From an uncultured Campylobacter sp. (GTDB taxonomy: Bacteria; Campylobacterota; Campylobacteria; Campylobacterales; Campylobacteraceae), in the NCBI GenBank assembly GCA_900772495.1, contig CAAHEJ010000124.1:1-21426 (forward strand): a stretch of 21,426 bases of DNA, given 5' to 3'. A program made the position numbers and the translations under genes. Of this stretch, positions 14,274 to 21,426 are shown piece by piece (position 1 is the stretch's first letter; each line of letters begins with the position of its first letter). A model generated the notes under the pieces. That model saw only the letters and a program-made list of their open reading frames with translations. It was not told the origin of the DNA and searched no databases.

Positions 14274-15393
14274 TTTTTTTGCTTATCCTTTGCGGATATT
14301 TTTTATGAGCGGTGCTGTCTTTGCTATTTTAGCGTGTTTGGGGCTTGTCTTTGCGCCAAGTATTTTTATAAATTTGCATCAATTTATCTTTTTGCAAAGC
14401 TTTTTGGGCGCGGCTTTTGCTGGGTTTTTACTCACAGCTTTGCCACTTTGGTGTGAAGTAAAAAGCTCATTAAAGCCTTTAAGTATCAGCCTTTTTGTGC
14501 TTTTATGCCTTGCTTTTGTGGCTGAGATTTTTAGCTTTGATTTTGCATTTTTGAGCTTTGATTTTACGCTTTCTTATGGGATTATGAGCCTTTTTTGGTT
14601 TATTTTACTTTGTCAAGCTTGCCTTTGGCTTATCAAATCAAAAAACACAAAAAACATTGCCCTTGTGCTTATGCTGTTTGGAATTTTTGCTTTAAGTTTG
14701 CTGAAAAATTTTGCTTACGAGCTAAATTTAGATTATGCTTATATTCATCTTTGCGTGCTGGCTACGCTTGTGGTGAGTTTTAGGGTGAGCCTTGTGCTTG
14801 GCAATGATGCTCTATCAAGCTTATCAAACTCAAATTTAAGCTTTTTGCCAAATGCTGTGCTGAAAAATATATCCTGCTTTTTGCTTTTTGTTTTCATAGT
14901 GGCTATTTTGTGGGATAAAAGTGCAAATTTAAACGCCTTTTTGGCTTTTGGTGTAGGCTTTTCACTTTTATCGCGTCTTTCAAGCTGGCATTATGGTGTG
15001 TTTTTTAGGACACATTATACCTTGATACTTTATCTTTTGTTTTTGTCTTTAAGCCTTGTTTATATAGGGCTAGGCTTTGTGTATTTGCTTGATATTTCTT
15101 ATCTTAGTTTTGCAACTCACGCTTTAAATTTACTCGTTTTGCTGGCTTTCGTGCTTTTTGTTTTTAACACCGTTTCGCTCAAACACACGCAAAATCAAAT
15201 TTTTAACCTTTCTTTTGGCACTAGATTAAGCTTTATCGCGCTTTTTTTTGCCGCACTTTCAAGAAGCTTTTTAGCCTTGTTTGCTTACTCTTTTTATATT
15301 GTCATTCCAGCCTTGTTCGTGCTTTTTGTTTTTGTTTATTTTATTTATAAATTTTTTCCTATTTATAAAAATAACGGCTTTCAAGGCGAATAA
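14266..15393 (+). CDS. Divergent NnrS-family membrane protein
   Basis: I place the start at TTG 14266 (375 residues), preceded by AGGA and overlapping the ATPase stop by 8 bases. An earlier TTG at 14167 would overlap that gene by more than 100 bases. The protein has about ten to twelve hydrophobic segments. SGAVFAILACLGLVF followed by LGAAFAGFLLTALPLW (47-62) matches the NnrS N-terminal pattern. NnrS proteins are heme- and copper-containing membrane proteins linked to nitric oxide tolerance and denitrification. The family's paired histidine motif (HxHEM) reads H38-Q-F40 here, so one histidine is kept and the other is phenylalanine. Metal binding may therefore differ. Its position at the end of the receptor/ABC operon suggests it handles what the importer brings in. 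Confidence 0.7.
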   Translation: MSDFFAYPLRIFFMSGAVFAILACLGLVFAPSIFINLHQFIFLQSFLGAAFAGFLLTALPLWCEVKSSLKPLSISLFVLLCLAFVAEIFSFDFAFLSFDFTLSYGIMSLFWFILLCQACLWLIKSKNTKNIALVLMLFGIFALSLLKNFAYELNLDYAYIHLCVLATLVVSFRVSLVLGNDALSSLSNSNLSFLPNAVLKNISCFLLFVFIVAILWDKSANLNAFLAFGVGFSLLSRLSSWHYGVFFRTHYTLILYLLFLSLSLVYIGLGFVYLLDISYLSFATHALNLLVLLAFVLFVFNTVSLKHTQNQIFNLSFGTRLSFIALFFAALSRSFLALFAYSFYIVIPALFVLFVFVYFIYKFFPIYKNNGFQGE

Positions 15394-15409
15394 ATAAAAC
15401 TCGCCTTTA
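15383..15409 (+). terminator. Hairpin at the end of the NnrS-like gene
   Basis: AAGGCGA (15383-15389) pairs with TCGCCTT (15401-15407) around an 11-base loop, followed by only a short T run. The stop codon lies in the loop. It is weaker than the dcuA terminators, so some read-through into the lipoprotein operon is possible. Confidence 0.4.
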
Positions 15410-15450
15410 AAACAAAAGATGAATTCACAGCCAACGCATCTTGCAACTTT

Positions 15451-15456
15451 TACAAT
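15451..15456 (+). promoter_or_regulatory. Possible -10 box of the lipoprotein operon
   Basis: TACAAT after a T-rich stretch lies 60 bases upstream of the first lipoprotein start. TAATTC at 15491, preceded by TTTTG, is an alternative nearer the gene. The evidence is only similarity to the -10 consensus. Confidence 0.3.
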
Positions 15457-15515
15457 AAAATGTAACCTTTTTGTGCTAACATTGCTTTTGTAATTCTTAA
15501 ATTTGGGTTTGTGAA

Positions 15516-16874
15516 ATGAAAAAAAGCGCACTTTTTGCCACCTTGCTTGCTGTAAATGCTTTTTTTTGTGCTTGTTCTAATCACAGCACGGACAACTTTT
15601 TTTACGAAGAAGCCCTAAAAAACGCTTATTGTGATAATAGTTTTTTTGAAGACAAGCGCGCAAAGGTAGATAAAAACGATGATACCATTTACACAGGGCT
15701 AAATGTAGGCGCATTAGCAAGGCATTGTGATGAGTTAAAGCTGAGTAATTATTTTTTCGACAAGGCTGAGGAAGCTTACAAATACGATGTAGATTTACAA
15801 GGACTTGGCAAAAAGGGCGCAAAAGCACTCTCATCAACACTCATCAACGAGGGCGTAAATGACTATGAAGGCACGCTTTATGAACGCATAATGGTAAATG
15901 TCTATAAGGGCTTAAATTTTATGAGTTTAAAAGACTTTGCTAACGCAAGAGTTGAATTTAACCGCGCTTTGATGAGACAGGACAAGGCAAAAGAGTATTT
16001 TGCCAAAGAGATAGAGGCAAACCGCAAGGAATTTGACGAAGCAAAGCAAGATGCAAACTACGAGCAAAATATGGGCAACAATTACAACACCATTTCAGCA
16101 CAATATGAGCATTTAATGCGCGATTTTACCACTACAAAGGACTTCATAAACCCTTATGCGACTTATATGGCGAGTGTTTTTTTCTTTTTGGACGAGGATT
16201 ATCGGCGCGGGGCTGATTTATTTAAAGAAGTAGCGCTGATAAATTCTCACAATGCTGAATTTCACAAGGAATTTAATGTCTTTAATCAATACGCAAACTC
16301 CACAAACCCGCAAAGGCTCAAAAAATACCTTTTCATCGTTCTTGAAAGCGGCTTTGGTGCGGGACTTGAAGAGTGGGCGATAAGCGTGCCTTTTATCTTT
16401 GATAATCAAATCATTTCAAGCCCGCTTGCCTTGCCCGTGCTCAAAAAACGCTCAAATTCTTATAATTATCTTGTAGCAAATGGCACGAAAACGGCTGATT
16501 TTGTGGATTTTGACAATATCATCGCCACTGAATTTAAGATAAATTCGCCGTTTATCATCGGTAAGGCGTTAAGCTCTATGATTGCAAAAACAACTTTAAG
16601 CGCGGCTGTGGCTAAAAACGACCCAACGGGCGGCTTTTTGTCCATAGCGGCAAACATTTTTACAAACACCACGACAAGAGCTGATGTGCGGTTTTGGAAT
16701 TCTTTACCAAAATACGCTAAAATTGTGATGATAGAAAACAAAGGACGAGTTGTAATTCAAGCAGATGACGGCACGAGCGTCTTTGAAAGCGATTTGCCCG
16801 ATAAAAATTTGCTGATTGTAGTGAGAAGTTTCAGTAGAGCTAGCCCTAGCGTGGTTTGGCTCATACAAAGATAA
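15516..16874 (+). CDS. COG3014-like lipoprotein (Cj0089-type)
   Basis: This 452-residue protein has a lipoprotein signal peptide with the modified cysteine at C20 (NAFFCAC, then SN). The middle part (about 75-260) is helical with TPR-like features, for example YERIMVNVYKGLNFMSLKDFANARVEFNRALMRQD given by position at about 125-158. The C-terminal part is probably beta-rich. The family occurs in several proteobacteria beside YcfL- and LpoB-like genes, exactly as here. I remember the C. jejuni counterpart as Cj0089, first gene of a lipoprotein operon that has been linked to host-cell adhesion. Its molecular role is unknown; a scaffold in outer-membrane lipoprotein or peptidoglycan-synthase regulation is a reasonable inference. 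The next gene starts 9 bases later. Confidence 0.75.
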   Translation: MKKSALFATLLAVNAFFCACSNHSTDNFFYEEALKNAYCDNSFFEDKRAKVDKNDDTIYTGLNVGALARHCDELKLSNYFFDKAEEAYKYDVDLQGLGKKGAKALSSTLINEGVNDYEGTLYERIMVNVYKGLNFMSLKDFANARVEFNRALMRQDKAKEYFAKEIEANRKEFDEAKQDANYEQNMGNNYNTISAQYEHLMRDFTTTKDFINPYATYMASVFFFLDEDYRRGADLFKEVALINSHNAEFHKEFNVFNQYANSTNPQRLKKYLFIVLESGFGAGLEEWAISVPFIFDNQIISSPLALPVLKKRSNSYNYLVANGTKTADFVDFDNIIATEFKINSPFIIGKALSSMIAKTTLSAAVAKNDPTGGFLSIAANIFTNTTTRADVRFWNSLPKYAKIVMIENKGRVVIQADDGTSVFESDLPDKNLLIVVRSFSRASPSVVWLIQR

Positions 16875-16883
16875 GGAGAAAAA

Positions 16884-17258
16884 ATGCAAAAAATTGTTGT
16901 AGCTTTCGTGGCTGCTTTGTTTTTAGTGGCTTGTGGAAGCAAGGAACTCAGTCCGCTTGAAAAGCGTATAGCGCAAAAAATGGTCTTTGACGATGTCGAT
17001 AAAAGCATAGTCAAGGCTTTTAACTACCGCACTAACGCTAACGGCTTGCTTGAATTTGAGCTAGTGTTGCTTAATGACAAAGATGTAGAGCTTGAATACA
17101 AAGTTTCGTGGAAAGACGAAGATGAATTTGTGCTTAAAGCCCCAACTGATGGCGAGTTTATCACGCTTAAACTCAAAAAAAATAAAGAGTATCTACTCCA
17201 AAGAGTAGCGACAAACAAAGAGTCTGTTGATTTTACTCTCAATTTGCGTAAAAAATAA
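16884..17258 (+). CDS. YcfL-like (DUF1425) lipoprotein (Cj0090-type)
   Basis: This is a 124-residue lipoprotein with lipobox LVAC and C17 as the modified residue. After the signal it is a single small beta-sandwich-type domain: the stretch YRTNANGLLEFELVLLNDKD and then EYKVSWKDEDEF follows the YcfL pattern of N-terminal repeat-like strands ending in an aromatic W-x-D segment. In E. coli, ycfL is adjacent to lpoB, and the same neighbour is found here. AAGGAG lies in front of the start. The C-terminal half is rich in lysine. Its function is unknown. Confidence 0.7.
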   Translation: MQKIVVAFVAALFLVACGSKELSPLEKRIAQKMVFDDVDKSIVKAFNYRTNANGLLEFELVLLNDKDVELEYKVSWKDEDEFVLKAPTDGEFITLKLKKNKEYLLQRVATNKESVDFTLNLRKK

Positions 17259-17278
17259 TCTCAAACAAAGGATATACA

Positions 17279-17905
17279 ATGACAAAATTTCAATGTTTCG
17301 TTTCAACCGCTTTGGCGGGGGTATTTTTGGCTGCTTGCTCTTCAACACCTGTTTATACAGACGGCAAATCAGGGCAGGTTAAACAAGGTGATTCGCTCAC
17401 ACTCGGGCTTGACAGAGAAGACTTTGAAAACGCTGCTGATGTGATGGTGCAAAGTATGCTGCGCGACCCAGCTTTTGCAAATATCGCGCCAAATCAGCGC
17501 AAGGTTATCGCCATAGGGCGTATCGTAAATGACACGCCACAGCGTATCGACACGGACAAGCTCATCTCCAAAATCACTATCGCCTTGCGAAAGAGTGGTA
17601 AATTTGTGCTGACAACAGCAGTGGCTGCTGGCGGAGCAAGAGACTCGATGAGTAAAGATGTGCGCGAACTTCGCGATGATGATGAATTTAATCAAGCCAC
17701 TATCGCAAAAAAAGGCACGCTCATTTCGCCAGACTTTTCGCTTGCGGGCAAGATTCGCCAAGACAATGTCAAGTTGCCAAATGGCAAAATTCAGGCTGAA
17801 TACTTCTTTTATCTTTCAGTTACTGACTTAACCAGCGGTTTAGCTTACTGGGAAGATGAACAAACCATCAACAAAACGGGCGACAAAAAATCCGTTACTT
17901 GGTAA
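17279..17905 (+). CDS. LpoB-like penicillin-binding protein activator lipoprotein (Cj0091-type)
   Basis: This 208-residue protein has a lipoprotein signal with C20 (FLAACSS) and then a short linker. The globular domain carries the LpoB/CsgG-like features: DFENAADVMVQSMLRDPAFA near 49-68, KVIAIGRIVNDTPQRIDTDKL near 78-98, LRKSGKFVLTTAVA and a C-terminal region YFFYLSVTDLTSGLAYWEDEQTI. In E. coli LpoB crosses the periplasm to activate PBP1B; the partner in this lineage is not known. The linker is much shorter than the long disordered one in E. coli LpoB. The C. jejuni equivalent, Cj0091 from memory, has been studied for adhesion. AAAGGA precedes the start. Confidence 0.82.
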   Translation: MTKFQCFVSTALAGVFLAACSSTPVYTDGKSGQVKQGDSLTLGLDREDFENAADVMVQSMLRDPAFANIAPNQRKVIAIGRIVNDTPQRIDTDKLISKITIALRKSGKFVLTTAVAAGGARDSMSKDVRELRDDDEFNQATIAKKGTLISPDFSLAGKIRQDNVKLPNGKIQAEYFFYLSVTDLTSGLAYWEDEQTINKTGDKKSVTW

Positions 17906-17914
17906 GGATAGGCG

Positions 17915-19138
17915 ATGAGAAAGTTATTTTTGAGTGCTTTTTGTGCGCTTTTTGGGCTGAATTTAGCCCAAGCTGCGCCGCAGCAAAAAATAGTCGGCAC
18001 GCCCACAGACAGCGACAATGTCGAAATCATCGACTTAAACATAACGCCCGCGAAAAGCACATTTAGCACGGACATAGGCAGCACTATAAGCGCAAAAAAT
18101 GGCACTTATGTCAAATCCAGCACAGGCGAGGGTAGCGGAGCGAGCAAGGAAGAAGCGACAAGAAATGCTATCAGCGATGCGCTTGCTCGCTTAAAGGGTA
18201 TAAGCGTGGCGGAGACGACTTTGAGAACTCAACGCTTTGCAAATGCTCAAATAGGCACGATACAAAGCTTTAACCCCCAAACCTACAAAGCAGCACAAGG
18301 GCGCATAGACTCTTATGAGATAACAAATATCGATATAGAGCCAAATGGCGCTTATATAGTGCGCGTAAATGTCTATAAAATCCTTTTCGAGCGCAACGAA
18401 AAGCCGAATTTAATTATATTCAACGCTTCGCGCTACACAAATTTAGGCGAAACACTCAAACAAAGGCTCACAAACGAGCTCGTGCAAGGGGCGCGTTTTA
18501 ATGTGCTTGATAGAAAAAACAACGCCTATTACAAAGCCGAAAAGACACTTTTGCAGGGTGAGGACGCGTCAAGTGAGGATATTTACAAACTTGGCAATGT
18601 GTTAGGGACGGATTATCTGTTTGTTTTCAACCTACGAGATGTTGGGGCTAGCGGACAAAAATCAGCTGGCGTTGCCGCCACAAGCAGCAGTGCGAGCGCG
18701 ATAAAAGGCGATGTGGTGGTTGATTACCGTCTCATACTCTTTGCCACAAGGGAAGTAAAGCTCGCAAACACGCTGAATTTAAGCATTACACTCAAAGATG
18801 AAAGCGTAAAGAGCAACGAAGAAGCCTTTGAAAAAATCGCAAAGGCTATATATGCAGACATTTCAAACACACTTTATCCGCTCTTTGTCGCTGCTGCGGA
18901 AAAGGACGAAGTGTCCTTTGAAGAAAAGCTCGAAATGGGTGCTATTTATGAGTGTGAGAGCAAGATAGATGGCAAGTCAGGTAGGGTGCAAATCATCAAA
19001 GCAAATGCCAAAAGCTCACGCGCCAAAGTCATCGAGGGCGAAGTGGGCTTTAACGACAGCTGCAAACTCGCCATAAATTCAGGCAGAGGCGCAAACTACA
19101 AGCTTGGCACAAATGGCGGTGTGAATTTAGGGTGGTGA
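17915..19138 (+). CDS. CsgG-like periplasmic protein (Cj0092-type)
   Basis: This 407-residue protein has a cleavable signal peptide (AQA before AP at 20/21) and no lipobox. Residues about 60-150 contain a helix-rich segment (KEEATRNAISDALARLKGIS) resembling LPP20/FlgT-type N-terminal domains. It is followed by a CsgG/LpoB-like domain at about 160-310 (RLTNELVQGARFNVLDRKN, then LGTDYLFVFNLRDVG). The C-terminal 90 residues hold two cysteines (YECES and NDSCK) that could form a disulfide. It closes the four-gene operon and ends in a terminator whose stem overlaps the stop codon. It probably works with the LpoB-like protein at the inner face of the outer membrane, but no activity can be assigned. 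Confidence 0.72.
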   Translation: MRKLFLSAFCALFGLNLAQAAPQQKIVGTPTDSDNVEIIDLNITPAKSTFSTDIGSTISAKNGTYVKSSTGEGSGASKEEATRNAISDALARLKGISVAETTLRTQRFANAQIGTIQSFNPQTYKAAQGRIDSYEITNIDIEPNGAYIVRVNVYKILFERNEKPNLIIFNASRYTNLGETLKQRLTNELVQGARFNVLDRKNNAYYKAEKTLLQGEDASSEDIYKLGNVLGTDYLFVFNLRDVGASGQKSAGVAATSSSASAIKGDVVVDYRLILFATREVKLANTLNLSITLKDESVKSNEEAFEKIAKAIYADISNTLYPLFVAAAEKDEVSFEEKLEMGAIYECESKIDGKSGRVQIIKANAKSSRAKVIEGEVGFNDSCKLAINSGRGANYKLGTNGGVNLGW

Positions 19139-19159
19139 TTTCATCACCCTTTTATTTTA
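19130..19159 (+). terminator. Terminator of the lipoprotein operon
   Basis: GGGTGGTG (19130-19137) pairs with CATCACCC (19142-19149) with one G-U pair and a four-base loop, followed by TTTTATTTTAG. The stop codon TGA 19136-19138 lies in the stem and loop. Between this and dnaX (19160-19394) I see no gene, only A-rich DNA and a short imperfect repeat GTGAGCGTAGCG / GTGAGCGAAGTA around 19300-19335. Confidence 0.7.
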
Positions 19160-19394
19160 GTTTTAAAGGGAGCAAAAAGCAAAAGAAATCGCCATAACGA
19201 TAGAATATAAGGCATTTTTATGAAATTTTTAAAAAACTAAAAGAGAAAGTTTATTTTTTATTATGAAAATAAGGCAAAGTATTTTGAGTTATTTTTGAGT
19301 GAGCGTAGCGCACCTTATCGTGCGTGAGCGAAGTAAAAAAAGCAAACTCCCCAAAAAGAGCCAATAAAGAAAAGCCAAAAAAGAAAGGAAAATT

Positions 19395-20993
19395 TTGTTA
19401 CAAGCATTAGCCATAAAATACCGCCCCAAAACCTTTGACGAGCTTATCGGACAAGAAACGGTGAGTGCGAGCCTAAAATACGCACTCAACCACGGACGAC
19501 TTGCTCACGCTTACCTTTTTTCAGGGCTTCGCGGCTCTGGCAAAACTTCAAGCGCAAGGATTTTTTCGCGCGCGCTCGTGTGCGAAAAAGGACCAAGCGC
19601 CACGCCTTGCGGCGAGTGCAGTGAGTGCGAGGCGGCACTAGCTGGCAGACACATTGACATTATCGAAATGGACGCGGCTTCACACAGGGGTTTGGAGGAC
19701 ATACAGGATTTAATCGAGCAGACAAAATACGCTCCGTCAATGGCTCGCTTTAAGATTTTCATCATTGATGAGGTGCATATGCTCACCCCACAAGCTGCAA
19801 ACGCCCTTTTAAAGACACTTGAAGAGCCGCCAGCCTATGTGAAATTTATACTTGCCACGACAGACCCTTTGAAACTGCCTGCAACCGTGCTTTCGCGCAC
19901 ACAGCACTTTCGTTTCAGGCAAATCCCGCAAAGTGCCATTTTACAGCATTTAGAAAACATTTTGCAAAAAGAGGGCGTGAAATACGAAGCCCCAGCACTC
20001 AAACTGCTTTCGCGAAGCGGGCAAGGCTCACTGCGCGACACGCTTACCTTGCTCGACCAAGCCATTATCTTTTCGCACAGCGACATTACAGCCACTAAAA
20101 TCGCCCAAATGCTAGGCTTTTTAGACCCCGAGCAAATCAAAAACTTTTACGCGCTCATTTTATCGCGCCAGCGCGAAAGCGTGCTTGAATTTTTAAAACA
20201 GCTGCAAGATTACGAGGCAAGTAGTGTGATTGATGAGATGATTTTTTATCTCAAAGAGAGCTTTTTTGCCAAAAGCAACGAGTTTTCGATGCTTATGTAT
20301 GAGCGTTTTTTTAGGATTTTATCAAAGGCTAAAACTATGCTCAATTCTTGCGATGACAATGCTTTTGTGCTTTGCGTGATGGCTTTTATGATGATAGAAG
20401 CGAGCAATTTAAAGCAAATTGATGAGGCTATTGATGATGAGCAAAGGGCGAATTTTAAGGCAAATTCAGCGGTTTCAACAACAACTTTAACGCAAAATTC
20501 AAAGGTAAATTCAGGCGAAAATTTGACAAATTCAAATTCAGCAAATTTAAACGCTTATGAAAGGCTTAAAAGCGCGATTTATGAGCGCGATTTCACGCTT
20601 GGAGAGTGCTTTGAGAAAAACACGGCTTTTATCAGCTTTGAAAATGATGAGCTTAAAATCAGCTCAAACGCCGCAAATGAAGCCGATAGAAACACGCTTA
20701 ACAAGGGCTTTAAGCTCATAATGCAAATCGCTACTCAAACGCTTGGCGAAAATGTCAAAATCGCCGTGCAAAAAAGCGCGGCAAATGCTGTTTCAAGTAG
20801 CGTAAATGCGGCACTTAATGCGGCAAATTCAGCTTTAAATGTCGATGAAAGTAAATTGCAAGACATAAAAAAGCCCACAAATGACTTAAAATCAAGCTTT
20901 GAAAAGCTAAAAAGCGGCGCGAAAAAGCAAGACAAGCAAGCTGAAACCATAGACGCCCTTGATGAGTGCTTTGGAAAACCAACAAAACAATGA
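19395..20993 (+). CDS. dnaX: DNA polymerase III clamp-loader subunit tau/gamma DnaX
   Basis: This 532-residue protein starts at TTG behind AAAGGAAAA; the sequence MLQALAIKYRPKTFDELIGQ is the expected N-terminus. The AAA+ clamp-loader core has Walker A GLRGSGKT (44-51), zinc-binding C63, C72, C75 and C78, DEVH (125-128), LEEPPAYVKFILATTDP and the arginine-finger region LSRTQHFRFR. Domain III follows to about 365. Beyond about 385 the sequence becomes Asn/Ser/Ala-rich and low in complexity, with one more ordered segment (YERLKSAIYERDFTLGECFE) near 395. It loads the sliding clamp. A slippery heptamer AAAAAAG at 20867-20873 in the E. coli phase could allow a shorter form. I see no promoter or operon partner with confidence. 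Confidence 0.95.
   Translation: MLQALAIKYRPKTFDELIGQETVSASLKYALNHGRLAHAYLFSGLRGSGKTSSARIFSRALVCEKGPSATPCGECSECEAALAGRHIDIIEMDAASHRGLEDIQDLIEQTKYAPSMARFKIFIIDEVHMLTPQAANALLKTLEEPPAYVKFILATTDPLKLPATVLSRTQHFRFRQIPQSAILQHLENILQKEGVKYEAPALKLLSRSGQGSLRDTLTLLDQAIIFSHSDITATKIAQMLGFLDPEQIKNFYALILSRQRESVLEFLKQLQDYEASSVIDEMIFYLKESFFAKSNEFSMLMYERFFRILSKAKTMLNSCDDNAFVLCVMAFMMIEASNLKQIDEAIDDEQRANFKANSAVSTTTLTQNSKVNSGENLTNSNSANLNAYERLKSAIYERDFTLGECFEKNTAFISFENDELKISSNAANEADRNTLNKGFKLIMQIATQTLGENVKIAVQKSAANAVSSSVNAALNAANSALNVDESKLQDIKKPTNDLKSSFEKLKSGAKKQDKQAETIDALDECFGKPTKQ
20867..20873 (+). other. Possible -1 frameshift site in dnaX
   Basis: The codons are ATA AAA AAG, giving the heptamer A-AAA-AAG in the same phase as the E. 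coli dnaX slippery site. After a -1 slip the reading is GCC CAC AAA TGA, so the shorter product ends three residues later (about 496 residues instead of 532). Only a weak five-pair hairpin (AGCTT/AAGCT, about 20896-20909) follows, and there is no obvious stimulatory Shine-Dalgarno. Confidence 0.3.
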
Positions 20994-21116
20994 TTTCACA
21001 AACAGCTTGCGTTAAACAAGGCTTTTGAGCCGTGCATACTTGCCATAGCATTTGTAGTAAAAGCAAGATATTTGCACAGCCCAAACGCCCCGTTTTGCAA
21101 ACTTTTTGTGCGAAAC

Positions 21117-21425
21117 TTATCGGTGGCGTATCCGCCATACAAGCTGAATTTCGCCGTTTTTATCGGCATTTTGTTCGATGAACTCAATCTTCACTTGTGT
21201 CTTTATCCAAAAGCCCAAATAATGCACAAATCTAGCCTTTATAAAAGCGTTGATTTGCCTTGCTTCTTTTGCAAGGGCGTGAATTTTTGCTTGCTCGTTT
21301 TGTGAGAGCGTGCTAAATTCGCACTCATCAAGCTCATCAAGCCACGCCACAGCCTCATCAAAGCTTTTTTGCGCCTTGCTTAAATGCGCCTTTGCCGCAA
21401 GGATAGTAGGCTCTTGCCTTGCCAC
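21117..21425 (-). CDS. Unrecognised protein, C-terminal part (runs off the window)
   Basis: The minus-strand frame is open from the window edge for 102 codons to a TAA at 21117-21119. The first visible codon, GTG at 21425, is probably internal rather than a start, because no ribosome site can be seen. The sequence is helical and charged (LSKAQKSFDEAVAWLDELDE, then NEQAKIHALAKEARQINAFI), suggesting a short coiled coil. It ends in a more strand-like tail (YLGFWIKTQVKIEFIEQ to IQLVWRIRHR). I do not recognise the family and assign no function. It converges on dnaX. The 123 bases between the two stops hold no gene and only a four-pair GGCT/AGCC hairpin. Confidence 0.5.
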   Translation of the reverse strand: MARQEPTILAAKAHLSKAQKSFDEAVAWLDELDECEFSTLSQNEQAKIHALAKEARQINAFIKARFVHYLGFWIKTQVKIEFIEQNADKNGEIQLVWRIRHR

Positions 21426-21426
21426 A

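Noticed and set aside
19296..19340. Imperfect repeat GTGAGCGTAGCG / GTGAGCGAAGTA and CGCAC/GTGCG inverted words before dnaX
   Set aside because: Only two degenerate copies with no regular spacing; not a CRISPR array or clear terminator.
21026..21045. GGCT-TTTG-AGCC hairpin after dnaX as a terminator
   Set aside because: The stem is only four pairs and no T run follows on either strand.
20996..21187. Minus-strand frame of 63 codons between dnaX and the last gene
   Set aside because: It overlaps the end of the gene at 21117 in another frame, has no ribosome site and no recognisable family; a frameshifted C-terminus of the neighbour is possible but unsupported.

Overview
The window reads as a chromosomal segment of a Campylobacter-like member of the Campylobacterota. 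The evidence is the gene content: an aspA-dcuA pair, a modA/di-Mop/modB/modC operon in the order I remember from C. jejuni Cj0303c-Cj0300c, a Cj0069-type ATP-grasp protein, a lipoprotein operon matching C. jejuni Cj0089-Cj0092 as I recall it, and a compact dnaX. Promoters are AT-rich with TATAAT-type -10 boxes, and genes are tightly packed with ATGA and TAATG overlaps. I see no phage, insertion sequence, CRISPR or rRNA. Base composition varies between blocks: hand counts of two deliberately extreme 60-base rows give 37 G+C at 1381-1440 (first operon) and 15 at 10201-10260 (receptor gene). || Layout. (1) 1-2155, plus strand: the 3' end of a YahK-type alcohol dehydrogenase, then a cupin, a two-domain carboxymuconolactone decarboxylase (CMD) family protein and a cyclophilin-like fold protein. 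The last three all carry export signals. (2) 2222-2416: a decayed partial copy of the Mop/TOBE gene found again at 4408. (3) 2438-3472, minus strand: a Cj0069-family ATP-grasp-like protein, divergent from the molybdate operon. (4) 3656-6390, plus strand: modA, a di-Mop protein, modB and modC. (5) 6397-6490, minus strand: tRNA-Sec (selC), converging on modC. (6) 6739-9504, plus strand: aspA and dcuA, closed by a cluster of hairpin terminators. (7) 9750-15393, plus strand: an OprC/NosA-like outer-membrane receptor with no recognisable plug domain, a Tat-type binding protein, a permease, an ATPase and a divergent NnrS-family membrane protein. (8) 15516-19138, plus strand: three lipoproteins (COG3014-like, YcfL-like, LpoB-like) and a CsgG-like periplasmic protein, ending in a terminator. 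(9) 19395-20993: dnaX. (10) 21117-21425, minus strand: an unrecognised partial gene running off the window. || How the parts fit. Molybdate uptake and tRNA-Sec are both needed for a molybdenum/selenocysteine formate dehydrogenase, so their adjacency makes functional sense. AspA and DcuA together deaminate aspartate and exchange the resulting C4-dicarboxylates. Block 7 looks like a complete outer-to-inner-membrane import route joined to an NO/heme-copper related membrane protein. It lies between dcuA and the lipoprotein operon, which I remember as neighbours in C. jejuni, so it looks like an accessory insertion. I regard it as the best candidate for an undescribed system here, probably copper or metal-chelate acquisition, although the substrate is inferred. 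The second candidate is the first operon, in which three usually cytoplasmic protein families are exported and each has an in-frame internal Shine-Dalgarno/ATG at or after its signal peptide.
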